Shown piece after piece: positions 10,401 to 20,608 of a stretch of 64,000 nt of DNA. Under the pieces are notes generated by a model, which was not told where the DNA came from, did no database searches, and was given only the letters and a program-made list of their open reading frames with translations. The stretch comes from Sanguibacter hominis ATCC BAA-789 (GTDB taxonomy: Bacteria; Actinomycetota; Actinomycetes; Actinomycetales; Cellulomonadaceae). The position numbers and the translations under genes were made by a program. Numbering within the stretch: the stretch's first letter is position 1; each line of letters begins with the position of its first letter. The DNA lies in NCBI RefSeq assembly GCF_012396185.1, contig NZ_JAAXOW010000001.1, positions 744,001 through 808,000 of the forward strand, written 5' to 3'.

Positions 10401-13012
10401 CGTGCCTCCACGTCGTCGTGCTGAGGTTCGTCCACGCCGGTCGCCGCGGGGACCGCGGCGATCGCGACGAGGCTGCCTGAGTCGGCGCCGAGCGCGTCGC
10501 GCACGGCGCTCGTGCCGGACCGGGTGGGCAACCAGACCACGTGGTCCGGCATGTCCGTCCGCACGACCGGCAGCTCGATCGCGCCGCGGTCGGTCGAGAC
10601 GCGCACGAGCGCGCCCTCGGCGATGCCTGCGGCCTCCGCGGTCGCCGCGGACAGGCGTGCGACGGCGCGGCGCGCGGTGCCGGCGAGGTAGGGCTCGCCG
10701 TCCTGGCCGCGCCCCGAGTCGAGCTGCAGGCGCCACGTCGAGAGGACCGCGGTGCCGGGCGCAACCGCGGGCGGCTCGGCCGTCTCGACGGCCGGAGCCT
10801 CGACGCGGGTGCCGTCCCAGAGGCCGAGCGTGTCGATCTCCTTGCGGACCTGCTCGCCCGTCGCGAGCCCGAGGTCGACGCCCATCTCGCGGGCGAGCGA
10901 GTCGAGCACGCGGTGGTCGGGCATGAAGTGGGAGTCGAGCGCCTGGCGGAAGACGCGGACGCGGCCCTCCCAGTTCCAGAAGGCGCCCGCCTTCTCCTGC
11001 GGCGGAGCCACCGGCAGGACGACGTCCGCGAGATCGGTGACCTCGCTGCGACGGACCTCGAGGGACACGACGACGTCTGCTGCGGCGAGCGCGTCGCGCG
11101 CCGCCTGCGGGTCGGGCAGGTCAGCGAGCTCGACGCCACCGACGATCGCACCCCGCAGGGTGCCGTCGGCGAGCGCCGTGAGGATCTGCTCGGCGTTGCG
11201 GCCCGCCGTCTCCGGGAGCTGTGCGACGCCCCAGTGGGCGGCCATGTCGACGCGTGCCGCGGCGTCGGCCACCGGGCGGCCGCCCGGCAGGAGGCTCGGC
11301 AGGGTGCCGAGCTCGACACCCGCACGCTCGCCGATACGGCGCGGGACCCACGCGAGACGCGCTCCCGTCGCCGTGCTCAGCCGCAGTGCCGCGGACAACG
11401 CACCGGGGACACCTGCGAGGCGCTCGCCCACGAGGACGATCGCGCCCTCGGTGCGCACGGCCTGCGACGCGGCCACGATCGCTGCGTCCGCGTCCGACGG
11501 GACGCCGTCGGCGAGCGCTGCGAGGATCTCGCCCTCGGTGCCCGGCGCAGCCTTGACGAGGCTGCCGTCGAGACGCTCGATGCCGCGCGTCGCGAACGGC
11601 GCGACAGCGTGCACGGTCGTGCGACCCGCCTGCGTGCCCTTGCGCAGCCGCAGGAAGACGATGCCGCCCTCCTCCTCGGGCTCGAGCCCGACGAGCAGGA
11701 CCGCGGGCGCCTTCTCGAGGTCGCCGAGCGTCACGTCGATGCCACGGCCGGCGACGGCGTGAGCGAGGAAGCCCTCCTCCTCGTCGGAGGCGGGACGGGC
11801 ACGGTGGTCGACGTCGTTCGTGCCGAGGGCGACGCGCGCGAGCTTGCCGTACGCATACGCGTCCTCGATCGTCAGACGGCCACCGGGCAGCACGCCGACG
11901 CCGCCGGCGTCGCGTGCGGCGGCCAGCGCCTTGCCCGCGACCTCGAACGCCTCGACCCACGACGCGGGGCGCAGCTCGCCGCGCGAGCCGTCCGCGGCGC
12001 GGTCGCGCACGAGCGGGGTGGTCAGGCGGTCCGGAGCGGTCTGCCAGCGGAACGCGAAACGGTCCTTGTCGCTGATCCACTCCTCGTTGACGACCGGGTC
12101 GTCCGCCGCGAGGCGACGCATGACGGCGCCGCGGCGGTGGTCGATGCGGATGGCGGAGCCGTTCGCGTCGTGCTCGGCGACGGACTCGGTCGAGACCAGG
12201 TCGAACGGGCGCGAACGGAAGCGGTAGGCCGCGCTCGTGAGCGCGCCGACCGGGCAGATCTGCACCGTGTTGCCCGACCAGTACGACGCGAACGGGCGAC
12301 CGGACTCGTCCTCGTGGGCAGCGCCGACCGTCGGGCCGCCGTCGGCCGTCTCGGTCGGCTCGAAGCCGAGGATGCGCTCGTCGAACGTGCCGATCTGCTG
12401 GCGCGCACCGCGCTTCTGCAGGTCGATGAACGCGTCACCCGCGATCTCGCGGGTGAAGCGCGTGCAGCGCTGGCACAGGATGCAGCGCTCCCGGTCGAGG
12501 AGGATCTGCGTCGAGATCTTGATCGGCTTGGGGAACGTGCGCTTGATGTCGATGAACCGGCTCGTCGGACGGCCGTTGCTCATCGCCTGGTTCTGCAGCG
12601 GGCACTCGCCGCCCTTGTCGCACGTCGGGCAGTCGAGCGGGTGGTTGATGAGCAGGAGCTCCATCACGCCGTGCTGCGCCTTGTCCGCGACGGGCGAGGA
12701 GTGCTGCGTCCCGACGACCATGCCGGGGGCGACCTCCATCGCGCACGACGGCTGCGGCTTCGGCATCGGGCGGACGTTGCCCTCACGGTCCGGCATCGCC
12801 ACGTCGACGAGGCACTGGCGGCACGCGCCGACCGGCTTGAGCAGCGGGTGGTCGCAGAAGCGCGGGATCGCGATCCCGATCTCCTCCGCCGCGCGGATGA
12901 TGAGCGTGCCCTTCGGCACGGACGTCTCGACGCCGTCGATCGTCAGGGTGACGAGGTTCGGGTCGACCGGCACGGCGTCGGCGCCTGCGGTCTTGTCCGT
13001 CGTGGTGGTCAT
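10397..13012 (-). CDS. nuoG: NADH-quinone oxidoreductase subunit G
   Basis: NuoG is the largest peripheral-arm subunit and holds several iron-sulfur clusters. The 871-residue chain begins with a 2Fe-2S ferredoxin domain (C53, C64, C67, C90). It continues with the His-Cys motif [16 protein letters not shown] (H124, C128, C131, C137), a 4Fe-4S motif [10 protein letters not shown] near residue 176, and CPVGAL. The remaining two-thirds is the molybdopterin-oxidoreductase-like domain, which is catalytically inactive in complex I. It overlaps nuoF by 4 bases upstream and nuoH by 4 bases downstream. Confidence 0.96.
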   Translation of the reverse strand: MTTTTDKTAGADAVPVDPNLVTLTIDGVETSVPKGTLIIRAAEEIGIAIPRFCDHPLLKPVGACRQCLVDVAMPDREGNVRPMPKPQPSCAMEVAPGMVVGTQHSSPVADKAQHGVMELLLINHPLDCPTCDKGGECPLQNQAMSNGRPTSRFIDIKRTFPKPIKISTQILLDRERCILCQRCTRFTREIAGDAFIDLQKRGARQQIGTFDERILGFEPTETADGGPTVGAAHEDESGRPFASYWSGNTVQICPVGALTSAAYRFRSRPFDLVSTESVAEHDANGSAIRIDHRRGAVMRRLAADDPVVNEEWISDKDRFAFRWQTAPDRLTTPLVRDRAADGSRGELRPASWVEAFEVAGKALAAARDAGGVGVLPGGRLTIEDAYAYGKLARVALGTNDVDHRARPASDEEEGFLAHAVAGRGIDVTLGDLEKAPAVLLVGLEPEEEGGIVFLRLRKGTQAGRTTVHAVAPFATRGIERLDGSLVKAAPGTEGEILAALADGVPSDADAAIVAASQAVRTEGAIVLVGERLAGVPGALSAALRLSTATGARLAWVPRRIGERAGVELGTLPSLLPGGRPVADAAARVDMAAHWGVAQLPETAGRNAEQILTALADGTLRGAIVGGVELADLPDPQAARDALAAADVVVSLEVRRSEVTDLADVVLPVAPPQEKAGAFWNWEGRVRVFRQALDSHFMPDHRVLDSLAREMGVDLGLATGEQVRKEIDTLGLWDGTRVEAPAVETAEPPAVAPGTAVLSTWRLQLDSGRGQDGEPYLAGTARRAVARLSAATAEAAGIAEGALVRVSTDRGAIELPVVRTDMPDHVVWLPTRSGTSAVRDALGADSGSLVAIAAVPAATGVDEPQHDDVEAR

Positions 13013-14346
13013 GCGTGCACCGCCCCTGCTGCGGCGCCGGAACGGCGCGGGGTGTAGTCGAACAGCGCGGAGCGCTGCGGCGGGAACAGCTCGCTCGCGG
13101 GCGACGTCATGCCTGCCTCGAACTCCTCACGGAAGTACTGGATCGCGGAGGTGACGCACGACGTCGCGCCGTCACCGAGCGCGCAGAACGCGCGGCCGAG
13201 GATGTTGTCGCACAGGTCGAGCAGCGTCTCGATGTCGCCCTGCTGGCCCTTGCCGTCGACGAGCCGCTGCAGGATCTGCTTGAGCCAGTACGTGCCCTCG
13301 CGGCACGGCGTGCACTTGCCGCAGGACTCGTGCGCGTAGAAGTCGGTCCAGCGGGACACGGCCCGCACGACCGACGTCGTCTCGTCGAAGATCTGCAGGG
13401 CGCGCGTGCCGAGCATCGAGCCGGCCGCACCGACCGACTCGTAGTCGAGCGGGACGTCGAGGTGCTCGGCCGTGAAGATCGGTGTGGACGAGCCGCCCGG
13501 GGTCCAGAACTTCAGCTCGTGGCCCTTGCGGATGCCGCCCGCCATCTCGAGGAGCTCGCGCAGCGTGATGCCGAGCGGCGCCTCGTACTGGCCGGGCCGC
13601 TCGACGTGGCCCGAGAGCGAGAAGATGCCATGGCCGGTCGAACGCTCCGTGCCCATCGCCCGGAACCAGTCGGAGCCGCCCCGGACGATCGCGGGGACGG
13701 ACGCCACGGACTCGACGTTGTTGACGACCGTCGGGCGGGCGTACAGGCCCGCCACGGCGGGGAACGGCGGCTTGAGGCGCGGTTGGCCGCGGCGGCCCTC
13801 GAGCGAGTCGAGGAGCGCGGTCTCCTCGCCGCAGATGTAGGCGCCCGCGCCCGCGTGCACGGTGACGTCGAGGTCGTAGCCGGTGCCGTGGATGTTCTTG
13901 CCGAGGTGGCCCGCGGCGTACGCGTCCGCGACCGCCTTGAGGAGACGGCGGTAGACGTGCACGACCTCGCCGCGCACGTAGATGAACGCGTGGTGGCAGC
14001 CGATCGCGTAGCTCGTGATCGCGACACCCTCGACGAGGACGTGCGGGTTCGCGAGCATCAGCGGGATGTCCTTGCACGTGCCCGGCTCGGACTCGTCGGC
14101 GTTGACGACGAGGTAGCGGGGGCCGCCGTCAGGAGCGGGCAGGAAGCCCCACTTCATGCCGGTCGGGAACCCTGCGCCGCCTCGGCCGCGCAGGCCGGAG
14201 TCCTTGACGAGCTGCACGAGCTCGGCGGGGTCCGTGGCCAGGGCCGTGCGGAGCGCCTCGTACCCGCCGGAGCGGGTGTACGAGTCGATCTGCCAGGGCT
14301 TCTCGTCGCCCCAGCTCGCCGTGAGGACGGGGGTGAGCGTGGTCAT
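13009..14346 (-). CDS. nuoF: NADH-quinone oxidoreductase subunit F (NADH, FMN)
   Basis: NuoF binds NADH and FMN and is the electron entry point of complex I. The 445-residue protein has the glycine-rich FMN/NADH motif [10 protein letters not shown] (54-63), the second nucleotide-site region [19 protein letters not shown], and the N3 4Fe-4S ligands CGKCTPC (C342, C345, C348) with the distant Cys in FCALGDG (C388). The length is standard. It is joined to nuoE upstream and nuoG downstream by ATGA overlaps. Confidence 0.98.
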   Translation of the reverse strand: MTTLTPVLTASWGDEKPWQIDSYTRSGGYEALRTALATDPAELVQLVKDSGLRGRGGAGFPTGMKWGFLPAPDGGPRYLVVNADESEPGTCKDIPLMLANPHVLVEGVAITSYAIGCHHAFIYVRGEVVHVYRRLLKAVADAYAAGHLGKNIHGTGYDLDVTVHAGAGAYICGEETALLDSLEGRRGQPRLKPPFPAVAGLYARPTVVNNVESVASVPAIVRGGSDWFRAMGTERSTGHGIFSLSGHVERPGQYEAPLGITLRELLEMAGGIRKGHELKFWTPGGSSTPIFTAEHLDVPLDYESVGAAGSMLGTRALQIFDETTSVVRAVSRWTDFYAHESCGKCTPCREGTYWLKQILQRLVDGKGQQGDIETLLDLCDNILGRAFCALGDGATSCVTSAIQYFREEFEAGMTSPASELFPPQRSALFDYTPRRSGAAAGAVHA

Positions 14347-15179
14347 CGCTTCTCCTCGGGCTCGGACTCGGGACCATCGGGGGTGACGTCCGCCTCCGTG
14401 GTGGGCTTGCGCTCGGCGGACGACTGCTCGCCGCCGGTCTGCGGCGCGGACTGCGCTGCTGCGGCGTCCGGCGTCGTCGTGGCGTCCTCGGCGGTGGCGG
14501 CGCGCTCAGCCGCGTCGAAGGACGGTGCGGACCAGCCCTGCTCGCGCGCGACCTCGAGGCCGGCGAGGCTCGCAGGCCCCGCGGCCGGGCCCTCGTCGGC
14601 GTGCTCGTCGAGGAAGCCCGCGAGGGTGCGGGACACGTCCTTGAACGGCTGGACGACGTCGGGGCCGCGCGACGGCCGGACGTCCTCACCGGCGAGGATC
14701 GCGTCGACGACCGCGGCGGCCGACTCGGGCGTCTGGTTGTCGAAGAACTCCCAGTTGATCATCATCACGGGCGCGTAGTCGCACGCCGCGTTGCACTCGA
14801 CGCGCTCGAGCGTGATCTTGCCGTCCGTCGTCGTCTCGTCGTGCCCCACACCGAGGCGCTCGCTCAGGCGCTCGAAGATCTCGTCGCCGCCCATGATCGC
14901 GCACAGGGTGTTGGTGCAGACGCCGACCGTGAACTCGCCGTTGGGCCGGCGCTTGTACTGCGTGTAGAACGTCGCGACCGCCGACACGGACGCCGTCGTC
15001 AGGCCGAGCGTCTCGGCGCAGAACTCGATGCCGTGCCGCGACACGTAGCCGTCCTGGGACTGCACGAGGTGCAGCAGCGGCAGGAGCGCCGAGCGCGCCT
15101 GCGGGTAGCGGGCGACGATCTGCGCCGCGTCCTCGTCGAGGCGCGTGCGCACGTCGGGTGCGTATCCGGTCTGGGTCAT
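14343..15179 (-). CDS. nuoE: NADH-quinone oxidoreductase subunit E (2Fe-2S)
   Basis: NuoE carries cluster N1a next to FMN. I start it at the ATG at 15179 ([10 protein letters not shown]), which overlaps the nuoD stop and gives 278 residues. The thioredoxin-like 2Fe-2S ligands are C88 and C93 (CTNTLC) and C129 and C133 (CNAAC). The usual NuoE is about 165-180 residues. Here roughly 100 extra residues follow the fold, rich in Ala, Glu, Thr and Pro and probably disordered. Such tails are seen in other actinobacterial NuoE proteins, with no known role. Confidence 0.96.
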   Translation of the reverse strand: MTQTGYAPDVRTRLDEDAAQIVARYPQARSALLPLLHLVQSQDGYVSRHGIEFCAETLGLTTASVSAVATFYTQYKRRPNGEFTVGVCTNTLCAIMGGDEIFERLSERLGVGHDETTTDGKITLERVECNAACDYAPVMMINWEFFDNQTPESAAAVVDAILAGEDVRPSRGPDVVQPFKDVSRTLAGFLDEHADEGPAAGPASLAGLEVAREQGWSAPSFDAAERAATAEDATTTPDAAAAQSAPQTGGEQSSAERKPTTEADVTPDGPESEPEEKR

Positions 15180-16540
15180 CGGTCCACTCCTCCGAGCACC
15201 GGGTCGATCGAGGCGACGGCGACGACGACGTCGGCGAGCTGGCCGCCCTCGCACATCATCGAGACGGCCTGCAGGTTGTTGAAGGACGGGTCGCGGAAGT
15301 GTGCGCGGTAGGGGCGCGTCCCGCCGTCGGACACGAGGTGGACGCCGAGCTCGCCGCGCGGCGCCTCGACGGACTGCCACACCTGGCCGGCCGGGACCCG
15401 GAAGCCCTCCGTGACGATCTTGAAGTGGTGGATCAGGGACTCCATCGAGGTGCCCATGATCTCCTTGATGTGGTCGAGGGAGTTGCCCTGGCCGTCCCCG
15501 AGGACCGCGAGCTGGCCGGGCCAGGCGATCTTCTTGTCGGCGACCATGACCGGGCCGGGCCCGAGGTTCTCGAGGCGCACGAGCGCCTGCTCGACGATCT
15601 TGAGCGACTCGTAGCACTCCTGGAAGCGCAGCGCGACGCGGTCGTACGCGTCGGCGCCGGTGCTCGTCGGCACGTCGAAGTCGTACGTCTCGTAGCCGCA
15701 GTACGGCTTCGCCTTGCGCACGTCGTACGGCAGGCCGGTCGAGCGGAGCACGGGGCCGGTCATGCCGAGGCCCATGCACGCCGCGAGGTTGAGGTGCCCG
15801 ACGCCCACGAGGCGGCCCTTGAAGATGGGGTTCGCCATCATGAGGTCGCTCAGCTGGCCGAGGTACTTCGCGACCGTCTTGTTCGCCGCGCGGATCTCGG
15901 GGATCACGCCCGGCGGGAGGTCGAGCGGGACACCACCGGGACGCACGAACCCGTGGTTCATGCGCAGGCCCGTGATCGCCTCGAAGATCCGCAGGATCTC
16001 CTCGCGCGCGGTGAAGGCGGTCGTCATGATCGTCGTCGCGCCCATCTCGTTGCCACCGGTGCCGAGGCAGATGAGGTGGGACGAGATGCGGTTGAGCTCC
16101 ATGAGGAGCACGCGGATGACGCTCGCACGCTCGGGGATGTCGTCGGTGATGCCGAGGAGCTTCTCGACGCCGAGGCAGAACGCGACCTCCTGGAAGAACG
16201 GCGCGAGGTAGTCCATGCGCGTGCAGTAGGTCACGCCCTGGGTCCAGGTGCGGAACTCCATGTTCTTCTCGATGCCCGTGTGCAGGTAGCCGATCCCCGC
16301 GCGGGCCTCGGTGACGGTCTCACCGTCGATCTCGAGCATGAGGCGCAGCACGCCGTGCGTCGACGGGTGCTGAGGCCCCATGTTGACGACGATGCGCTCC
16401 TCGCCGAGCCGGAGCGCCTCCTCGGCGATGTCGGACCAGTCGCCGTCGCCGTACGCCTCGAAGGTGGGGATGTCGCCGTCGGTCCCGGGCGCACCTGCGT
16501 CGCGGGTCGCGTGCGGTGCCGCAGAGGGTGCGGTGCTCAT
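15176..16540 (-). CDS. nuoD: NADH-quinone oxidoreductase subunit D
   Basis: NuoD is the 49-kDa subunit that lines the quinone-reduction site. I start it at the ATG at 16540 ([10 protein letters not shown]), overlapping the nuoC stop, for 454 residues. The quinone-site HPSTHG motif is at 58-63, and other hydrogenase-like features include [13 protein letters not shown] and the C-terminal DPVLGGVDR ending. The first 45 residues are a hydrophilic extension before the conserved [13 protein letters not shown]. It is separate from nuoC, unlike the fused NuoCD of enterobacteria. Confidence 0.97.
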   Translation of the reverse strand: MSTAPSAAPHATRDAGAPGTDGDIPTFEAYGDGDWSDIAEEALRLGEERIVVNMGPQHPSTHGVLRLMLEIDGETVTEARAGIGYLHTGIEKNMEFRTWTQGVTYCTRMDYLAPFFQEVAFCLGVEKLLGITDDIPERASVIRVLLMELNRISSHLICLGTGGNEMGATTIMTTAFTAREEILRIFEAITGLRMNHGFVRPGGVPLDLPPGVIPEIRAANKTVAKYLGQLSDLMMANPIFKGRLVGVGHLNLAACMGLGMTGPVLRSTGLPYDVRKAKPYCGYETYDFDVPTSTGADAYDRVALRFQECYESLKIVEQALVRLENLGPGPVMVADKKIAWPGQLAVLGDGQGNSLDHIKEIMGTSMESLIHHFKIVTEGFRVPAGQVWQSVEAPRGELGVHLVSDGGTRPYRAHFRDPSFNNLQAVSMMCEGGQLADVVVAVASIDPVLGGVDR

Positions 16541-17325
16541 GAGTAGGACCTCCTCGTGTCCGGCGACGGGATGGTGGCGCCCTTGTACTCGACCTCGATG
16601 CCGCCGAGCGGGTAGTCCTTGCGCTGCGGGTGACCGGGCCAGTCGTCGGGCATCTCGATGCGGGCGAGCGACGGGTGGCCGTCGAAGATGATCCCGAAGA
16701 AGTCCCACGTCTCGCGCTCGTGCCAGTCGTTCGTCGGGTAGACCGAGACGGTCGAGGGGATGTGCGGGTCGGCGTCGGGCGCCGCGACCTCGACGCGCAG
16801 GGAGCGCGAGTGCGTCACCGACGTCAGGTGGTAGACGGCGCGCAGCTCGCGGCCCGTCGCCTCCGGGTAGTGCACGCCCGAGACGCCGAGGCTGAGCTCG
16901 AAGCGCAGGTCCTGGTCGTCGCGGAGCGCCTGGAACACGGTCACGAGCTGTTCGCGGTTGATCTCGAGCGTGAGCTCATCGCGGTCGACGACGACGGCGG
17001 CGAGCGCCTTCGCCGCGAGACCCGGCTCCTTCTCCTCGAGGACCTCGACGAGCACGTCGACGACCTCGTCGAACCAGCCGCCGTAGGGGCGGGCGCTCGA
17101 CCCCGGCATCGCGACCGGGCGGACGAGGCCGCCGAAGCCCGACGTGTCGCCGGAGCCGTGGATCCCGAACAGGCCGCGACGCTCCTCGACCACGTCGGCG
17201 CCGCGCAGGGTGCCCGGCTGGAGCGGGACCTTCACGTCGCCGCCCGGGGTCACGTCCCCGGGCGTCGTCTCGGAGCGCGTCACGTCGGCGCTCATCCCGT
17301 CGTCGGAACGCGTCACGTCGCTCAT
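16537..17325 (-). CDS. nuoC: NADH-quinone oxidoreductase subunit C
   Basis: NuoC is the 30-kDa scaffold subunit of the peripheral arm. I start it at the ATG at 17325 ([10 protein letters not shown]), overlapping the nuoB stop, giving 262 residues. The family signature [18 protein letters not shown] and the following RKDYPLGG are near residues 205-245. The first 35 residues contain three short DVT repeats ([23 protein letters not shown]), a low-complexity leader outside the known fold. An internal ATG ten codons in (MSADVTRS) is a possible alternative start. Confidence 0.95.
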   Translation of the reverse strand: MSDVTRSDDGMSADVTRSETTPGDVTPGGDVKVPLQPGTLRGADVVEERRGLFGIHGSGDTSGFGGLVRPVAMPGSSARPYGGWFDEVVDVLVEVLEEKEPGLAAKALAAVVVDRDELTLEINREQLVTVFQALRDDQDLRFELSLGVSGVHYPEATGRELRAVYHLTSVTHSRSLRVEVAAPDADPHIPSTVSVYPTNDWHERETWDFFGIIFDGHPSLARIEMPDDWPGHPQRKDYPLGGIEVEYKGATIPSPDTRRSYS

Positions 17326-17873
17326 CGCAGCAGGCCCTTCATCTGGTGCGTGGGGGTCGCCTCGAGCGCGGCGGCCTCGACCGCCTTGACGATGTCGCGG
17401 CGGTGCTTCAGCAGCGGCTCGCCCTGGATCTGCTTGTGCAGCTCGAGGATCGCGTTGATCAGCATCTCCGGCCGCGGGGGGCAGCCGGGGAGGTAGATGT
17501 CGACCGGGACGACGTGGTCGACGCCCTGGACGATCGCGTAGTTGTTGAACATGCCTCCCGACGACGCGCACACGCCCATCGACAGGACCCACTTGGGCTC
17601 GGGCATCTGGTCGTAGACCTGACGCACGACCGGGGCCATCTTCTGGGAGACGCGGCCGGCGACGATCATGAGGTCGGCCTGGCGCGGCGAGGCGCGAAAC
17701 ACCTCCATGCCGAACCGCGACAGGTCGAAGCGCGAGGTGCCGGCAGCCATCATCTCGATCGCGCAGCAGGCGAGGCCGAACGTCACCGGCCACAGCGACG
17801 CCTTGCGCGACCAGCCGGCGAACTCCTCGACGGTCGTCAGCAGGAACCCTGAGGGCGCTGTCTCCTTGCTCAT
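17322..17873 (-). CDS. nuoB: NADH-quinone oxidoreductase subunit B (cluster N2)
   Basis: NuoB holds cluster N2, the last iron-sulfur centre before quinone. The four ligands are all visible: the tandem C36-C37 (GLACCAIEM), C102 (VCASSGG) and C131 (GCPPRPE). At 183 residues it is the usual length. The ATG is preceded by GAGAG about 5 bases away. It is separated from nuoA by 67 bases, the largest gap inside the nuo operon. Confidence 0.98.
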   Translation of the reverse strand: MSKETAPSGFLLTTVEEFAGWSRKASLWPVTFGLACCAIEMMAAGTSRFDLSRFGMEVFRASPRQADLMIVAGRVSQKMAPVVRQVYDQMPEPKWVLSMGVCASSGGMFNNYAIVQGVDHVVPVDIYLPGCPPRPEMLINAILELHKQIQGEPLLKHRRDIVKAVEAAALEATPTHQMKGLLR

Positions 17874-17940
17874 CGTTCTCTCCTCACACGTCCACGTGCG
17901 CCGTCCAGGCGGCCTGTCCTGCGTCGTCCTGCCACGTCCG

Positions 17941-18303
17941 TCAGTCCCACTCGAACCCGCCCCGGCGCCACTCGTAGACGAAGGGCACGGTGATCATCAC
18001 GAGGAACGCGAGGACCGCCACGAGCCCGAACACCGCGAGCGTCGAGAAGTCGACGGCCCACGGGTAGAGGAAGACGACCTCGATGTCGAAGATGATGAAC
18101 GTCATCGCGACCAGGTAGTACTTGATCGGGAACCGGCCGCCGCCGACCGCGTGCGGGGTCGGCTCGATGCCGCACTCGTACGCGTCGAGCTTCGCGCGGT
18201 TGTAGCGCTTGGGGCCGATGAGCGCCGACGCGGCGACACCGCCGATGGTCAGCACGAGAGCGATCCCCATGAGGAAGAGCAGGGGAACGTACGGGTTGGT
18301 CAT
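17941..18303 (-). CDS. nuoA: NADH-quinone oxidoreductase subunit A
   Basis: NuoA is a three-helix membrane subunit at the quinone site. The 120-residue protein has the conserved loop YECGIEP (about residues 42-48) and the [14 protein letters not shown] helix with its acidic pair. It lies 43 bases after menJ and is the first nuo gene. No separate promoter or terminator is evident in that gap, so nuoA-N are probably transcribed with menJ from the Rex-controlled region at 19.68 kb. Confidence 0.97.
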   Translation of the reverse strand: MTNPYVPLLFLMGIALVLTIGGVAASALIGPKRYNRAKLDAYECGIEPTPHAVGGGRFPIKYYLVAMTFIIFDIEVVFLYPWAVDFSTLAVFGLVAVLAFLVMITVPFVYEWRRGGFEWD

Positions 18304-18346
18304 CGCGTGCCTCCGTAGGGAGCGGACGTCGTTGTCGGGGTGGCGG

Positions 18347-19642
18347 TCATGCTGCCGGGACGATCTTCGTGAGGCCGGAGATGACCCGGTCGACGAGGTC
18401 TCCTCCGCGCGGCTCGTAGCAGTCGGAGAGGAGTTTGACCGTGAACTTCATGAGCAGCGGCCGCGGCAGCCCGTACCGGGTGCACAGGCGCATGACCTGC
18501 GGGTGCTCGATGAGCTTCACGAAGTACTTGCCGAGCGTGTAGTAACCGCCGAGGTCCTGACGCATGATCTCGGGATACCGGCGCAGGGCGGCCTCGCGCG
18601 ACGACGCCGTCGTGCGGGCGCGGGACTGGGCGATCGTGTCGGCGGCGACGCGCGCGGCCTGCATCGCGTACGCGATGCCCTCGCCGTTGAACGGGGACAC
18701 CATGCCGCCGGCGTCGCCGACGAGCATGAGGCCACGGTCGTAGATCGGCTTGCGGTTGAAGGCCATCGGGAGGGCAGCGCCGCGGACCTTGCCGCGCTGG
18801 TTCTCCTCCGTGAAGCCCCACTCCTCGGGGACGTTGCGCATCCACGTGGCGAAGAGCTGCTTGTAGTCGATCTTGGTCGCTGCGGCGCTCGAGGACACCG
18901 AGCCGAGACCGACGTTTACGGTGCCGTCGCCGAGCGCGAAGATCCAGCCGTAGCCGGGCAGCAGCGCGGACTCGTTCGGCTTGCCCTCCCACAGCTCGAG
19001 GTGCGACTCCATCCAGGCGTCGTCGTGGCGCGGCGACTCGAAGTACGTGCGGACGGCGACGCCCATGGGGCGGTCGTTGCGCTTCTCGATGCCGAGCGCG
19101 GTCGCGAGGCGGGCGGAGACACCGTCGGCAGCGACGACGACGGGCGCGCGGAACGTCTGCTCCTCGCCTGCGCGGCGCCCCTGCTCGTCGACCGGGCGGG
19201 CGGTGACGCCGACGACACGGCCCGTGCGCTCGTCGAGCACAGGACCGGTGACGTTCATGCCCTCGAGGATCTTGGCGCCCGTGCTGCGGGCGTGCTCGGC
19301 GAGGAGCTGGTCGAAGGACATGCGGGCACGTGCCATGCCGTAGGACGGGTAGGACGCGAGCTCGGGCCACGGGAGCTCGAGGCGGTGGCCGCCGCCGATG
19401 ACGCGCAGGCCCTGGTTGCGGATCCATCCGTCCTGCTCACGGATGGGCACGCCCATCGTGACGAGCTCGGAGACGGCACGCGGCGTCAGGCCGTCGCCGC
19501 AGATCTTGTCGCGAGGGAAGCGTGCCTTCTCGAGGACGATGACGGAGAGCCCGGCCTGGGCGCAATAGTGGGCGGCGGTGGCCCCAGCGGGACCCGCACC
19601 GACGACGATCACGTCCGCGTCGTCGTCACGCCTGTTCACCAT
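18347..19642 (-). CDS. menJ: Geranylgeranyl reductase family / menaquinone reductase-like flavoprotein
   Basis: This 431-residue FAD protein belongs to the geranylgeranyl reductase family. In mycobacteria the homologue MenJ saturates one isoprene unit of menaquinone. Seen are the N-terminal Rossmann motif VGAGPAGATAAHYC (about 14-27), DKICGDGLTPRAV with the family Cys, and the second FAD contact MLVGDAGGMVSPFNGEG near residue 300. No signal peptide or membrane helix is obvious. It stands directly before nuoA and downstream of a Rex operator, which ties quinone-tail reduction to complex I expression. The menJ symbol is assigned by family and context. Other GGR family members act on archaeal-type or chlorophyll lipids, which is unlikely here. 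Confidence 0.85.
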   Translation of the reverse strand: MVNRRDDDADVIVVGAGPAGATAAHYCAQAGLSVIVLEKARFPRDKICGDGLTPRAVSELVTMGVPIREQDGWIRNQGLRVIGGGHRLELPWPELASYPSYGMARARMSFDQLLAEHARSTGAKILEGMNVTGPVLDERTGRVVGVTARPVDEQGRRAGEEQTFRAPVVVAADGVSARLATALGIEKRNDRPMGVAVRTYFESPRHDDAWMESHLELWEGKPNESALLPGYGWIFALGDGTVNVGLGSVSSSAAATKIDYKQLFATWMRNVPEEWGFTEENQRGKVRGAALPMAFNRKPIYDRGLMLVGDAGGMVSPFNGEGIAYAMQAARVAADTIAQSRARTTASSREAALRRYPEIMRQDLGGYYTLGKYFVKLIEHPQVMRLCTRYGLPRPLLMKFTVKLLSDCYEPRGGDLVDRVISGLTKIVPAA

Positions 19643-19675
19643 GCCTGCGCACCCTCGTCTTCGTGGGACCTAGAA

Positions 19676-19697
19676 CCTTGTGAATGCTCTCACAAGG
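19676..19697. promoter_or_regulatory. Rex operator upstream of menJ-nuo
   Basis: The core TTGTGAATGCTCTCACAA (19678-19695) is an inverted repeat with arms TTGTGA/TCACAA and a 6-base centre. With flanking CC/GG the arms are 8 bp and perfect. This matches the known Rex operator pattern, TTGTGA, six bases, TCACAA. It is 34 bp upstream of the menJ ATG on the minus strand. Streptomyces Rex is known to control nuo, and rex is present in this window (39991-40617). A weak -10-like TACAGT (minus strand, 19708-19713) sits just upstream, so Rex binding would block near the transcription start. The promoter itself is low confidence. Confidence 0.85.
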
Positions 19698-19833
19698 CGC
19701 CTGCTTCACTGTATCCCGGCCCCAAGGCCATGTCTGCCAAGGTAAACCTCAGCGCGTCAGCAAACGCTGGGACCAAGGACCCGCGACACACGGCTAGTAC
19801 CGGGTATAACCCTCCTGCCCCAGCCTGCCCCGC

Positions 19834-20526
19834 TCACGGTCGGAACGCACGGTGCAGCGCGGCGATCCCCCCCGTGAGATTCCGGTAGGACACGGAGCGC
19901 CAGCCGGCCTCCTGCATGAGCTCCGCCAGGCCGCGCTGGTCGGGCCACTCACGGATCGACTCCGCGAGGTACTCGTACGAGCCGCCGTCCTTCGTCACGG
20001 CCGCCGCGATCTTCGGCAGCGCCCGCATCAGATACTCCTCGTAGACCGTCCGGAACGGCTTCCACGTCGGCGACGAGAACTCGCACACCACGATCCGGCC
20101 CCCCGGGCGCACGACCCGGAGCATCTCGCGCAGCGCACCGACCGTGTCGACGACGTTGCGCAGCCCGAACGAGATCGTCACCGCGTCAAAGCTCTCGTCT
20201 GCGAACGGCAGCCTTGTCGCATCGCCAGCCGTGAACGAGAGGTCCGGCCGACGCTTCTTGCCGACCTGCAGCATCCCGAACGAGAAGTCGCACGGGACGA
20301 CGCGCACCCCCTCGTCGGCGAACGGCTCGCTCGACGTGCCGGTCCCCGCCGCGAGGTCCAGGACGCGCTCGCCCGGGAACGCCCCCACGGCCTCGGTCGT
20401 GGCACGCCGCCAGGCGCGGTCCTGCCCGAGCGACAGGATGTCGTTCGTCAGGTCGTAACGACGGGCGATCCCGTCGAACATCGAGGCGACCTCGTGTGGC
20501 TTCTTCTCCAGGCTTGCGCGCGACAT
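19834..20526 (-). CDS. menG: Demethylmenaquinone methyltransferase
   Basis: MenG (UbiE family) methylates demethylmenaquinone with S-adenosylmethionine, the last ring step of menaquinone synthesis. The 230-residue protein shows the family N-terminus with [17 protein letters not shown], the SAM-binding motif [11 protein letters not shown] (about 53-63), FGLRNVVD, and the UbiE motif [16 protein letters not shown]. The length is typical. The ATG follows a TAGGGT hexamer by 6 bases, so the mRNA is probably leaderless. It is divergent from menF, which starts 82 bp away. Confidence 0.95.
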   Translation of the reverse strand: MSRASLEKKPHEVASMFDGIARRYDLTNDILSLGQDRAWRRATTEAVGAFPGERVLDLAAGTGTSSEPFADEGVRVVPCDFSFGMLQVGKKRRPDLSFTAGDATRLPFADESFDAVTISFGLRNVVDTVGALREMLRVVRPGGRIVVCEFSSPTWKPFRTVYEEYLMRALPKIAAAVTKDGGSYEYLAESIREWPDQRGLAELMQEAGWRSVSYRNLTGGIAALHRAFRP

Positions 20527-20532
20527 GCTCCC

Positions 20533-20538
20533 ACCCTA
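20533..20538 (-). promoter_or_regulatory. Predicted -10 (TAGGGT) for leaderless menG
   Basis: TAGGGT on the minus strand ends 6 bases before the menG ATG. Transcription normally begins 6-7 bases after a -10, which puts it on the A of the start codon. No clear -35 is visible. The 6-base gap is also purine-rich (GGGAGC), so a short-leader reading remains possible. Confidence 0.5.
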
Positions 20539-20593
20539 GGCGTTCGTGACGGCGACCACGTCGCGCCCGGCACTGCGGCGGCCTCGCGCCGCA

Positions 20594-20599
20594 TAGGCT
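20594..20599 (+). promoter_or_regulatory. Predicted -10 (TAGGCT) for menF
   Basis: TAGGCT lies 9 bases before the menF ATG, leaving room for a leader of only 2-3 bases. No Shine-Dalgarno sequence is present in that gap (GGACGGACC). It is divergent to the menG promoter, with the two -10 hexamers about 55 bp apart. Confidence 0.5.
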
Positions 20600-20608
20600 G
20601 GACGGACC

